Assembly: GCF_001421715.1 (NCBI RefSeq)
Contig: NZ_LMKP01000044.1
Coordinates: 1 to 64,000, forward strand
From: Sphingomonas sp. Leaf22
Lineage (GTDB): Bacteria > Pseudomonadota > Alphaproteobacteria > Sphingomonadales > Sphingomonadaceae
Direction of reading: 5' to 3'
DNA: 64,000 nt
Shown here: positions 1 to 8,106 of the stretch, in pieces
How the letters are laid out: each line of letters begins with the position of its first letter
How positions within the stretch are numbered: the first letter of the stretch is position 1
Notes under the pieces: generated by a model
Told to the model about the DNA's origin: nothing
The model's input: the letters and a program-made list of their open reading frames with translations, nothing else
Databases searched by the model: none
Made by a program: the position numbers and the translations under genes

Positions 1-52
1 GAGACCGTCCGAAAACTTTTTGCGGGGAGACCGTCCGAAAACTTTTTGCGGG
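1..52. repeat. Tandem 26-bp IS left-end repeat
   Basis: Two identical, directly abutting 26-bp copies (1-26 and 27-52) begin GAGACCGTCCGAAAAC and end GCGGG. The first 16 bases are the inverse of the right terminus near 1679 and 1778, so this is the left inverted repeat of the IS present twice. The window opens exactly on the first copy, so what lies outside, including any target-site duplication, cannot be seen. Confidence 0.85.
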
Positions 53-1679
53 AGGTACCGAACGCCAGCGCTGCACGGTAAAGCCGGGAAAGCGTCGTAC
101 TCGAGCCTCGATGCGTGGCGAGGCGGGAAATGAGCGTCGCAGGGGGCAGTATAGGGCGTGGAACACGACGTGTCGGGTAGCCTGGCTCAGGCCTGCACCG
201 CCCGGATCATCCCCGGCACGCCGATGAAGGCGATGGCCCGCCTGAGATTGTAGGCGAGTGCCGTCAGGCTGAATTCGGCGCGGACCTTCTCCAGCCCGCG
301 CATCAGGAACGCGCCCTGGTTCATCCACTGCTTGATTGAGCCGAACGGGTGTTCGACCGTGGACTTGCGGATGGTGAGGATGCTCGGCCGCGTCGCGAGG
401 CGTGCCCACATGCGCTCGATGACTGCCTCGTGTTCGCCGCGATTGATGCGTCGCCAGCGTCCCGTGGTGCAGCGCGCCTTGATCTGGCAGCCGGCGCAGG
501 CGGCGGGGCTGGAATACTGGATCGACAGGTGTCCGCGCGTCACCGAAGCGTAGAGGGTGTCCAGCACCTGCCCGCCGGGGCAGTGATAGACGTCGGCCAC
601 CGGATCGTAGCGGAACCGCTCCTTGGGAAAGAGGCCGTTGCCGACGGCGGTGCCGCGACGCGGGCGGGGAATGTAGGGCGTGATGCCGGCCGCCTCGCAC
701 GCGACGATATCGTCTCCCGAGTGATACCCCATGTCGGCGACCGCATCGATCCGCTCGACCCCGAGCGCCTCCATCGCTGCGCCGGCGGTGGGAGCCAACA
801 GCCCCATGTCGTTGCAGGCATTGGTGACGTGCTGCTCGACGATCAGGCTGTGTTTGGCGTCGACCGCGACCTGGGCATTGTAGCCGACCGTGACCTTGGA
901 ATGCGCGACCATCAGGCGGGCGTCTGGATCGGTGAGCGATATCTGCCCTTCGCCGCTGTCCTCCAACTGGCCGAGCAGCGCCGCACTGACCTGACGCTGT
1001 TCGCGCAAGCGGGCGATCTTCGTCGCCACGGTATCGCCGCGACCGGTGCCGGCACCATCCTCGCCGCGGTCGATCTCGTCCAGCTCGGCCAGGTAGCGCT
1101 CCAGTCGCGCATCCACCGCGGCGAGATACGTCGCCAGTCGCTCACGGCTGAAGTTGCGCGCCCGGCTGTTCACCGCCTTCAGCCGCGTGCCGTCCACCGC
1201 CAGCAACTCGCACCCGAACAGGTCGAGCTTGCGGCACAGCAGGACGAAGGCGCGAAACACCGCCTTGAACGCGCCCCGGTTGTCGCGCCGGAAGTCGGCG
1301 ATGGTGCGAAAGTCCGGTCGAACCCCGCGCAGCAGCCAGATCAGTTCGAGATTGCGCGCCGCCTCCATCGCCAGACGCCGGCTCGACCGCACCCGGTTGA
1401 GATAGCCGTACAGGTACAGCTTGAGCATATCGGCAGGATCGTAGCCGGGACGCCCCGTCGCCTTCGGCCGCGCGCGCTGGAAACCGGCATCGCCCAGATC
1501 GAGGTCATCGACAAAGGCGTCGATGAACCGCACCGGGTTGTCCGCCGCGACATAGTCCTCAACCGACGCCGGCAGCAGCAGCGCCCGGTCCCGAGCATGA
1601 CCCTCGATATACGCCATGACTGCAGGTTACACCGCCCAGACGACCCAGGGAATCCTGATCCACGTTTTCGGACGGTCTC
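27..1679 (-). mobile_element. IS1182-family insertion sequence
   Basis: A complete-looking element of about 1.65 kb. It is bounded by inverted ends GAGACCGTCCGAAAAC (left) and its inverse ending GGTCTC at 1679, and holds one intact transposase gene on the minus strand. About 135 bp of non-coding sequence (53-186) separates the left end from the transposase stop. Both ends carry an additional partial copy (1-26 on the left, 1681-1778 on the right), so the element sits inside or beside fragments of its own kind. The family call rests on the transposase; the end structure is seen directly. Confidence 0.8.
187..1617 (-). CDS. IS1182-family transposase
   Basis: A 476-residue DDE transposase, the usual length for IS1182-type enzymes, acting on the element's own ends. 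The N-terminal part (about residues 1-140) has the conserved stretch around FIDAFVDDLDL, then GRPGYDP, DMLKLYLYGYLNR and a RTIADFRRDN motif typical of the DUF772-like domain. The catalytic half begins with LLAVDGTRLKAVNS (first Asp near residue 143). It continues through VDAKHSLIVEQHVTN and DMGYHSGDDI, then a cysteine cluster (YHCPGG, CAGCQIKARC), and ends with the STVEHPFGSIKQW block carrying the catalytic Glu. No frameshift or internal stop is seen, so it may still be active. The start ATG lies about 60 bp inside the right end. Confidence 0.93.
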   Translation of the reverse strand: MAYIEGHARDRALLLPASVEDYVAADNPVRFIDAFVDDLDLGDAGFQRARPKATGRPGYDPADMLKLYLYGYLNRVRSSRRLAMEAARNLELIWLLRGVRPDFRTIADFRRDNRGAFKAVFRAFVLLCRKLDLFGCELLAVDGTRLKAVNSRARNFSRERLATYLAAVDARLERYLAELDEIDRGEDGAGTGRGDTVATKIARLREQRQVSAALLGQLEDSGEGQISLTDPDARLMVAHSKVTVGYNAQVAVDAKHSLIVEQHVTNACNDMGLLAPTAGAAMEALGVERIDAVADMGYHSGDDIVACEAAGITPYIPRPRRGTAVGNGLFPKERFRYDPVADVYHCPGGQVLDTLYASVTRGHLSIQYSSPAACAGCQIKARCTTGRWRRINRGEHEAVIERMWARLATRPSILTIRKSTVEHPFGSIKQWMNQGAFLMRGLEKVRAEFSLTALAYNLRRAIAFIGVPGMIRAVQA

Positions 1680-1778
1680 ACGCCCGGTCCCGAGCATGAC
1701 CCTCGATATACGCCATGACTGCAGGTTACACCGCCCAGACGACCCAGGGAATCCTGATCCACGTTTTCGGACGGTCTC
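1582..1778. repeat. Tandem 98-bp IS right-end repeat
   Basis: Positions 1582-1679 and 1681-1778 are identical over 98 bp and separated by a single A at 1680. The unit runs from codon 12 of the transposase gene out to the inverted terminus GGTCTC. The outer copy therefore carries a second transposase start (ATG on the minus strand at 1716) that reads 12 codons and stops at once in the junction. The promoter-proximal end of the IS is thus present twice. Confidence 0.9.
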
Positions 1779-1835
1779 GAATGGCCAGCGAGACGGACGG
1801 GGCTTTCCCGGAAGAATGATATTTCGGGGCGGCCG

Positions 1836-3086
1836 TTACGATCGATCTGCACGAACGGCCAACGTTCTGGCCGCAGCCGCCGTGTCGAGCATCACCCGCG
1901 CGACATTCTGCGCCAGTTCATCGGCGAGCGCCCGCGTGACCTGCCCGGCATGGGGCAGCGTTTCCCCAAGCGCGAGCAATATCTTGAAGGCGCGTATCGC
2001 CACTTCCTCCTCGCCTGCCCCCTCCCGGACGATCGGCGCGAAGCCGGCGCGAACCAGCTCCTCGACAGAGGGGCGCGCCACGTGGACGGGCGGCCGATCA
2101 TCGTCCGGCACCGCGCCCTGCGCAGGCAGTTCGCTCAGCGTTCGAAAAAGGGCGTTCAACACCTCCACCGCGGTGCCGGGATCGTTGGTGGCAGGGGCAA
2201 GCGCCCGCCCGGCGATCTCGCCCAGCGCGATCAGGCCGAGCCGGGGATCGTGCTCGAAATCGCGGTGCCGTTCGATAGTGAAGGCTTTCGCAAGGTCGCC
2301 GTCCTGTTCCCGGTCGTCGCCACCCACGACGTGCAGCAGCGGGCGGCCCTTGTGCACCAACGTGCCGGGGATCGCCGTGACGTACACCGCGATATCGCGG
2401 TGCCGGGCCTGCGCGGCGAGGCGATCGAAATCGATGTACGTCACATACCCGATCCGGTCCGACCGTACCGGCCGCGCACCGGCAGGGAGCGGCACGGCCG
2501 GTCGTCCGCCGCCAAAGGGGTCGCTGGCGAACGTCCGCATGGCGGAGCATGCCGCGTCCTCGACCCGGTCGATCACGTCCGACATCCGCCCGAAGGCGGC
2601 AAGATGCGCGATCCAGCGCAGCAGCGTGACAACGACAAGCGCCACGAGCAGGACGGTCGCGATCAGCAGCAGTACACGGCCCTGTCCACCGTACAGGCGC
2701 GTCTGCAAACCGATGATGCCGACGATGGCGAAGATGAACGCCCCGAGAAACGTCGAGAGCGCATTCTGCGACATGCGGTCGGAGATCAGCAATTGCGTCG
2801 CGCGGGGCGTCGCCAGCTGGGTAGCCGACGAATAGGCGCTGACCATCGCCGTTAGCGAGAACGTCGTGACGGCCAGCATCGACGAGGCGATGATCTGGAG
2901 CACCGTTCCAACGGCGTCCTGACCGATGTCGCCGGTGAAGTGATACGGCACTGCCCGCGCGACGATCCCCGCAAGGGCGGCGACCACGACGCTGGCCGCG
3001 CTGATGACCGCCGCCCGGAACCAGATCTTTCGTGCAACGCGGCGCACCAGCCAGCCAATACGCGCCTTCGAGATCATCTGATCCAT
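1836..3086 (-). CDS. DUF2254 family membrane protein
   Basis: A 416-residue inner-membrane protein of the DUF2254 family, whose biochemical role is not established. Four hydrophobic segments are visible in the first half: about 22-45 (AAVISAASVVVAALAGIVA), 60-85, 112-130 and 138-160. A long soluble C-terminal part follows, with the conserved block VTYIDFDRLAAQA and LGLIALGEIAGRALAPATNDPGTA. The latter is the family hallmark. The start is supported by an AAGGAAG ribosome site just upstream. It is divergent from the YihY-like gene with 96 bp between them, a spacing compatible with back-to-back promoters. Family confident; function unknown. Confidence 0.85.
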   Translation of the reverse strand: MDQMISKARIGWLVRRVARKIWFRAAVISAASVVVAALAGIVARAVPYHFTGDIGQDAVGTVLQIIASSMLAVTTFSLTAMVSAYSSATQLATPRATQLLISDRMSQNALSTFLGAFIFAIVGIIGLQTRLYGGQGRVLLLIATVLLVALVVVTLLRWIAHLAAFGRMSDVIDRVEDAACSAMRTFASDPFGGGRPAVPLPAGARPVRSDRIGYVTYIDFDRLAAQARHRDIAVYVTAIPGTLVHKGRPLLHVVGGDDREQDGDLAKAFTIERHRDFEHDPRLGLIALGEIAGRALAPATNDPGTAVEVLNALFRTLSELPAQGAVPDDDRPPVHVARPSVEELVRAGFAPIVREGAGEEEVAIRAFKILLALGETLPHAGQVTRALADELAQNVARVMLDTAAAARTLAVRADRS

Positions 3087-3182
3087 CTTCCTTTTTTGCC
3101 GGTGATGTCACCGAAGTCGCGGATGATCGTTACGGTCTCGTCACCCGCCCATGGCGGTTGGGATCGATCGAGGTACAGCGGC

Positions 3183-4088
3183 ATGGCTTGGGCCATTTAC
3201 GGAGCCACAGGCAAGCGCACGCTTGGGGCAACGACCATATTCCTGCGCTGGACGGCGCTTTCGTTCCGGACGGTGCGCGGCGGACTGCGCGACGACTTCG
3301 GCATCGCGGCCAGTTCGATCGCGTTTGCGGCGTTCCTCGCGATCGTCCCGCTGGTGGGGCTGGTCGCGGGGGCCTATGGCTTCTTCGTGCCGGCCGCGAC
3401 GGTCGCGCGCAATCTGTCCACCCTGACCGCAATCATGCCGCTCGACGCGCGATCGATCATCGAGCGGGGATTGCATAACAGCCTGACCACCGATCGCACC
3501 TCGGTCGCGACGCTGATCGTCTCGATCGGTATCACGCTGTTCAGCGCGCGCCGCGCCGGACGATCGCTGCTGCACGGTATCAACCTTGCCTACCGGATCG
3601 AGCGTGAGCGGCGCGGGTTGAGGCGACAACTCGCCTCGACCGCGCTGGTGCTCGGGTGCGCGGCGATCGTGCTGACGGCTCTCGTGTCGTTGTCGATCCT
3701 GGCGTTCCTGCAAAGCTATGTGCCGGACGGTCTGCCCGGCGCGCAGTTCGTCTCCGCGGCCACCCTGTTCGGCTCGCTGACGCTCGGCGCGGGTGCCGGA
3801 TTGATCCTGATGTACCGCTACGCCCCCGCCGCCCAAAAGCCGATCGCATGGCGCGACGCCTTGCCAGGCACCATCGCCGGCGTGGCGATGTGGCTCGCTG
3901 CGACGCTGCTGTTCCGCACCTATGTCGCGCATGTCGCGCGGTTCGACGACACCTATGGCTCGCTCGCAGCCGTGGTCGTGTTGATGCTGTGGCTGATGGT
4001 GTCCGCCTGGGTGCTGCTCCTCGGGGCCCGCCTCAATGCCGAAGCGATGGCCGATGTCGGTACCGCAATCGAGGAGCTGAGCGAATGA
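3183..4088 (+). CDS. YihY/BrkB-family inner-membrane protein
   Basis: About 301 residues with at least six membrane segments and the YihY/UPF0761 (formerly RNase BN/BrkB) arrangement. It has an early IAASSIAFAAFLAIVPLVGL segment, a central ISIGITLFSARRAGRSLLHGIN stretch, and a late DDTYGSLAAVVVLMLWLMVSAWVLLLGARLNAE that is very characteristic. The old ribonuclease claim for this family has been withdrawn, and the true role is unknown. I chose the ATG at 3183 because the family signature begins right after it. The frame stays open upstream to 2940, so a longer form cannot be excluded. The stop overlaps the next gene's start by 4 bp (ATGA), implying translational coupling. Confidence 0.85.
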   Translation: MAWAIYGATGKRTLGATTIFLRWTALSFRTVRGGLRDDFGIAASSIAFAAFLAIVPLVGLVAGAYGFFVPAATVARNLSTLTAIMPLDARSIIERGLHNSLTTDRTSVATLIVSIGITLFSARRAGRSLLHGINLAYRIERERRGLRRQLASTALVLGCAAIVLTALVSLSILAFLQSYVPDGLPGAQFVSAATLFGSLTLGAGAGLILMYRYAPAAQKPIAWRDALPGTIAGVAMWLAATLLFRTYVAHVARFDDTYGSLAAVVVLMLWLMVSAWVLLLGARLNAEAMADVGTAIEELSE

Positions 4089-5098
4089 CGGAAGGTTCGG
4101 TGCAGGACCGCTATCGCAACCGCATGCTGACGATCATCGCCGCGATCCTGCTGATCGCGGCGCTGCAAGCGGGGTTCGCGGTCATCATGCCGATCGCCTT
4201 CGCCGCGATCATCGTCGCGGCCTTGTGGCCGCTCAAGCGGTGGCTCGGGCGCTACATGGCGTCATGGCTCGCCTATACGCTGACGCTTCTGTCGCTGATC
4301 GCGATCCTCGCTGCCTTTGCCGCAGCGGTGTACCTGTCGATCGGGCAGGTGATCGGTGCGATGTCGGCACAGTGGGCGGGGCTTGAGAACGCCTATGCGC
4401 GGATTGCCGCCTGGGCGGCCGATCACGGCGTGCCGATCGCGGGAACGATCAACCGCCAGCGCATCGTGGCGATGTTGCAGATGCTGGCGAGTGGTGCCTA
4501 CGCCTTCGTCACCTATGTCGGCTTCATCGGCATCGTGGTGATGCTCGGCCTGCCCGAAGTGCCCCGGCTGCGGCGGCGGCTATACGAGATGTTCGAAGGC
4601 GGTGCCCGGCGCGGCATGCTGGAGGTCGGCGAGGAGATTTCGGGTCAGGTGCGCCGTTATCTCGGCACGACGCTCGCCACCAGCATCCTGACCGGCGTCG
4701 CCTCCGCGCTCTGGTCGTGGATGACCGGGCTGGAGCTGGCGCTGGTGTGGGGAATTCTCAACTTCCTGCTCAATTTCGTGCCGGTGATCGGTAACATCGT
4801 CGGGATCGTGCCGCCGGTGCTGTTCGCCTTCGTCCAGTTCGGCGGGTGGCAAATGCCGGCCCTGGTGTTCGTCGGCTTCGTCATCCTGCAAATGACGATC
4901 AGCAACGTGATCTACCCGCTGTTGCAGGGCAAGCAGCTGTCGCTGTCGCCGCTGGCGATCATCGTTGCGATGACGTTCTGGAGCTGGGTCTGGGGCATCG
5001 CCGGCGCACTGATCGCCGTACCTCTCACCGCCGCGATCGTCATCGTCTGCGGCCAGTTCGACCGCAGCCGATGGATCGCGAAATTGCTGTCCGCCTAG
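4085..5098 (+). CDS. AI-2E family transporter (permease)
   Basis: A 337-residue member of the AI-2E/YdiK/PerM permease family (PF01594). Members range from autoinducer export to Na+/H+ exchange, so the substrate here is unknown. Paired hydrophobic hairpins occupy residues 15-50 and 60-90, a soluble amphipathic middle follows (VGEEISGQVRRYLGTTLATS), and the C-terminal block contains WGILNFLLNFVPVIGNIVG and LSPLAIIVAMTFWSWVWGIAGALIAVPLTA. These last two are the family's best-conserved stretches. It is translationally coupled to the YihY-like gene through ATGA, so the two are one operon. No transporter-specific partner is nearby. Confidence 0.88.
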   Translation: MTEGSVQDRYRNRMLTIIAAILLIAALQAGFAVIMPIAFAAIIVAALWPLKRWLGRYMASWLAYTLTLLSLIAILAAFAAAVYLSIGQVIGAMSAQWAGLENAYARIAAWAADHGVPIAGTINRQRIVAMLQMLASGAYAFVTYVGFIGIVVMLGLPEVPRLRRRLYEMFEGGARRGMLEVGEEISGQVRRYLGTTLATSILTGVASALWSWMTGLELALVWGILNFLLNFVPVIGNIVGIVPPVLFAFVQFGGWQMPALVFVGFVILQMTISNVIYPLLQGKQLSLSPLAIIVAMTFWSWVWGIAGALIAVPLTAAIVIVCGQFDRSRWIAKLLSA

Positions 5099-5134
5099 GG
5101 CATGACCGGACCATGTCGAACCACCGTCATCGCC

Positions 5135-6457
5135 CTAATCGTCCGCGCGCAATTCGACCTTGCGATAGGTCGGATTGAGCAGATGGAAGACCAGCAACGC
5201 AACCAGATATGCGACCCCGCACGCAACGAAGAACGGCCCGTAACTGCCGATCGTATCCAGCAGTATGCCTAGCGACTTCGACGCGATGAACCCGCCGACC
5301 GCTCCCGCAAATCCGCCCAGTCCGATCAGCGTTCCCTGTCCGAACCGCGGAAACTGGTCGCCGGGCAGTGCGAACAGATTGGTCGAAAACCCCTGATGCG
5401 CGGCGCAGGCCAGTCCGATCAGCGTCACTGCGATCCAGATGTTGCTGGCCTGTCCGGCGAACATCACCGGCAACGCGAACAGGGCGCAGACGAACATCGC
5501 CCGCTTGCGGGCGGCACCGGTCGACACGCCGCGCTTGAGCAGGTGCGACGAATACCATCCGCCGGCGATCGCCCCCAGATCGGCGAGGATGTAGATCGCG
5601 ACCAGCGGTGGTCCGAAACGCTTCAGGTCGTAGCCATAGGTCTTGTTGAAGAAATCCGGGAGCCAGAACAGGAACGTCCACCACACCGGATCGATCAGGA
5701 ACCGTCCCGCCATGTAGGACCATGCCTCGCGGTGGCGCAGCACCTGCAGGAACCCAGCGCGTCCATGGTCCTGTTGCGGCTCGACGTCGATCCAGGCGCG
5801 CTCCTCGCGGGTCAGGGTCGGGTGGTCGGCGGGCTTGTGATACAGCCGCCACCACGCGAACAGCCACACCAGATTGAACATCCCGGTGATGATGAACGCC
5901 CACCGCCAGTCGAGCAGCATCCCGGTGACGATGAAGCCGATCAGCAGCGGGGTGACCACCGCACCGACATTGGCACCGGCATTGAAGATGCCGATCGCCA
6001 GCGCGCGTTCCTTGCGGGGAAACCACTGCGACGCCGCGGCCAGTGCCGATGGATAGGTCCCTGCCTCGCCAAACGCCAACGGGATACGCGCGATCACGAA
6101 GCCGGTGGTCGAGGTGGCCAGCGTCTGCGCGAAATGCCCCAGCGTCCAGCTGCCCATCGCCAGCAGATAGCCGTATTTCGGACCGATCCGATCGATCAGC
6201 CACCCGAACAGCAGGAACCCGATTCCGTAGAAGACCTGAAAATACCCGGTGACGTCGCCATAGCCGGCGTTGGTCCAGCCATAGAGCTCGGCCAGCTGCG
6301 GCTTGAGCACCCCCAGCACGAGGCGGTCGATATACGACAATATCACCGCCACGAACAGCAGGGCGCAGATGACCCACCGCACCCGACCGCGCGGGCGGGG
6401 CACGGCAATAGCGGCGGTTTCGGGCGCCTGTCGCGCCGCATCGGTGACGACACCCAT
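5135..6457 (-). CDS. MFS transporter, hexuronate/sugar-acid type
   Basis: A 440-residue major facilitator of the anion:cation symporter (ExuT/galactonate/glucarate) group, with 12 predicted membrane segments. The first helix ends in the typical ILSYIDRLVLGVLKPQL. Further marks are FGWLIDRIGPKYGY between helices 2 and 3, ARIPLAFGEAGTYPSALAAASQWFPRKERA (the signature of this subfamily), GIFNAGANVGAVVTP, and FWLPDFFNKTYG in the second half. It lies 64 bp behind manD on the same strand, so the pair is likely one transcript bringing in uronic acids released by the GH67 enzyme and committing them to catabolism. The substrate is inferred from context. Confidence 0.88.
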   Translation of the reverse strand: MGVVTDAARQAPETAAIAVPRPRGRVRWVICALLFVAVILSYIDRLVLGVLKPQLAELYGWTNAGYGDVTGYFQVFYGIGFLLFGWLIDRIGPKYGYLLAMGSWTLGHFAQTLATSTTGFVIARIPLAFGEAGTYPSALAAASQWFPRKERALAIGIFNAGANVGAVVTPLLIGFIVTGMLLDWRWAFIITGMFNLVWLFAWWRLYHKPADHPTLTREERAWIDVEPQQDHGRAGFLQVLRHREAWSYMAGRFLIDPVWWTFLFWLPDFFNKTYGYDLKRFGPPLVAIYILADLGAIAGGWYSSHLLKRGVSTGAARKRAMFVCALFALPVMFAGQASNIWIAVTLIGLACAAHQGFSTNLFALPGDQFPRFGQGTLIGLGGFAGAVGGFIASKSLGILLDTIGSYGPFFVACGVAYLVALLVFHLLNPTYRKVELRADD

Positions 6458-6521
6458 TTCCGTCCTTATCCCTCTATCCTGATTGTCGCGCCCTGTGACC
6501 GTCGCGCCGGAACGAGCCGTC

Positions 6522-7733
6522 TTACCAATGCCACAAGGTTCCGTCCTCGAGCCGGTTCACCGGCAGATACGCGCGCTTGTATTCGTGTCCTGCTGCCAGG
6601 GCCTCGTCGATATCGACGCCCAGCCCCGGCGCAGTGCCCGGATGCATCATCCCATCCTCGAAGCGATATTGATGCGGGAATACCGCATCGGTTTCGGCGG
6701 AATGCGGCATGTGTTCCTGCACCCCGAAGTTCGGGATCGACAGCCCGAAATGGAGCGCCGCCGCCATCGCGACCGGCGAAAGGTCGGTCGCGCCGTGGCA
6801 GCCGGTGCGGATCTGGTACAGATCGGCAAGCGCGGCGATCCGGCGCAGGTGGGTGATGCCCCCAGCATGGACGACGGTCGCGCGGATATAGTCGATCAGC
6901 TGGCATTCGATCAGCGCCTTGCAATCCCAGATCGAATTGAACACCTCGCCGACGGCGATCGGGGTGGTGGTATGCTTGCGGATCAGCCGGAAGGCATCCT
7001 GATGCTCGGCGGGCGTCGGGTCTTCGATCCAGAACGGGCGATACGGCTCCAGATCGCGCCCCAACCGCCCCGCCTCGATCGGGGTCAGCCGGTGGTGGAC
7101 ATCGTGGAGCAGATGGACGTCCGGCCCCAGCGCCTCGCGCGCGGCGGCGAACAATTCCGGCACGACGCGCAGGTATTTCTCGGTCGACCACACCGCCTCG
7201 CTCGGCAGGTCGCCATCGGCCGGTTCATAGCGTTGCCCGGGCTTCGCGACCCCATAGGTGGAGGCAAGCCCGGGCACCCCGCATTGCAACCGGATCGCCT
7301 TATACCCCTTGTCGCGCTCGGCGACGGCGGTGGCGATGGTGTCCTCGATCGACGTTCCATTGGCATGGGCATAGACCATGCACGCATCGCGCGCCGCGCC
7401 GCCCAGCAACTGATAGACCGGCAACCCGGCGATCTTGCCCTTGATATCCCATAACGCCATGTCGACGCCGGCGATGGCGGTCATCGTCACCGGACCGCGC
7501 CGCCAATACGCCCCCCGGTACAGATATTGCCACATATCCTCGATTCGGTGGGCATCGCGTCCGATCAGGCATGGCACGACATGCTCCGACAGATAGGCTG
7601 CCACTGCCAGCTCGCGGCCGTTGAGCGTCGCGTCGCCGACCCCTGTCGTACCATCGTCGCAGGTGATCTTCAGGGTTACGAAATTGCGTCCGGGACAGGT
7701 GACGATGACGCGGGCATCGGTGATGATCGGCAT
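6522..7733 (-). CDS. manD: D-mannonate dehydratase (enolase superfamily, RspA/ManD)
   Basis: A 403-residue enolase-superfamily enzyme matching the ManD/RspA length (about 402). It should convert D-mannonate to 2-keto-3-deoxygluconate in the cytoplasm, a step of glucuronate breakdown. Metal ligands are visible as HDVHHRL (Asp), FWIEDPTP (Glu) and AVGEVFNS (Glu). Other ManD marks are RGAYWRRGPVTMTAIAGVDMALWD, VYAHANG, LQCGVPG and CHGATDLSP, and it ends in TLWHW as family members do. The ATG at 7733 follows a GAGGAAAATC ribosome site; the frame is open further upstream but without family similarity. It is divergent from the GH67 gene. Some family members also dehydrate D-gluconate, so substrate certainty is moderate. 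Confidence 0.92.
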   Translation of the reverse strand: MPIITDARVIVTCPGRNFVTLKITCDDGTTGVGDATLNGRELAVAAYLSEHVVPCLIGRDAHRIEDMWQYLYRGAYWRRGPVTMTAIAGVDMALWDIKGKIAGLPVYQLLGGAARDACMVYAHANGTSIEDTIATAVAERDKGYKAIRLQCGVPGLASTYGVAKPGQRYEPADGDLPSEAVWSTEKYLRVVPELFAAAREALGPDVHLLHDVHHRLTPIEAGRLGRDLEPYRPFWIEDPTPAEHQDAFRLIRKHTTTPIAVGEVFNSIWDCKALIECQLIDYIRATVVHAGGITHLRRIAALADLYQIRTGCHGATDLSPVAMAAALHFGLSIPNFGVQEHMPHSAETDAVFPHQYRFEDGMMHPGTAPGLGVDIDEALAAGHEYKRAYLPVNRLEDGTLWHW

Positions 7734-8106
7734 GATTTTCCTCGGATGATTTCGGGCACGACGGTCTGCGCGTCGCGGTTCTTCGGGCGGTTCATGATGA
7801 TGTCGGGGCAGGCCGGCCGCACCACGTCGCGGGCGCGCAGGCCGACCGGCGCGCGTGGATCGAGATGGACGGGTAGGCGGGAGGCTGCGGGAAACGGCAC
7901 CGGTGCCACTGCCCCGGGGCACGGCGGAGCAGGCAACGCCCGCGCGATAACCGCAGTCGATGAACGGGTCGCGGACACGCGCAAATCCTCTCGTTCGACG
8001 AATGTCCCGATCGATCGCCGGGACTTGCCAATCATACTGATAGCGGTAACATGGCCGAGCAGAAGCGGCGATGTCAATGCCGCCATCAGATGACAGGAGC
8101 GGTTCG
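7734..8106. other. Divergent promoter region manD / GH67
   Basis: 373 bp between the two divergent genes. It contains the 14-bp box at 8038-8051, a TTGACA-like hexamer reading toward manD at 8069-8074, and an AGGAG ribosome site for the GH67 gene at 8096-8100. Given the box position, the manD leader may be about 300 nt. That leader is open in one frame but shows no protein I recognise. Confidence 0.6.
8038..8051. promoter_or_regulatory. xyl-box-like operator, copy 1
   Basis: TGATAGCGGTAACA, an imperfect palindrome. The inverse of the same core (TAGCGGTAAC) recurs before the large TBDR at 11702-11711. From memory, the Xanthomonas xyl-box is TGGTAGCGCTAACA, which differs at two positions. It could serve the divergent manD and GH67 genes. 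The regulator binding it is not established; the window's GntR protein is one candidate, and an outside LacI-type protein is another. Confidence 0.55.

Noticed and set aside
349..2835. An 828-codon open frame on the plus strand across the IS and the DUF2254 gene
   Set aside because: It is antisense to two well-supported genes, its translation is low-complexity Arg/Ala/Pro text without any family motif, and part of it repeats because of the duplicated IS end. Such frames are expected at this GC content.
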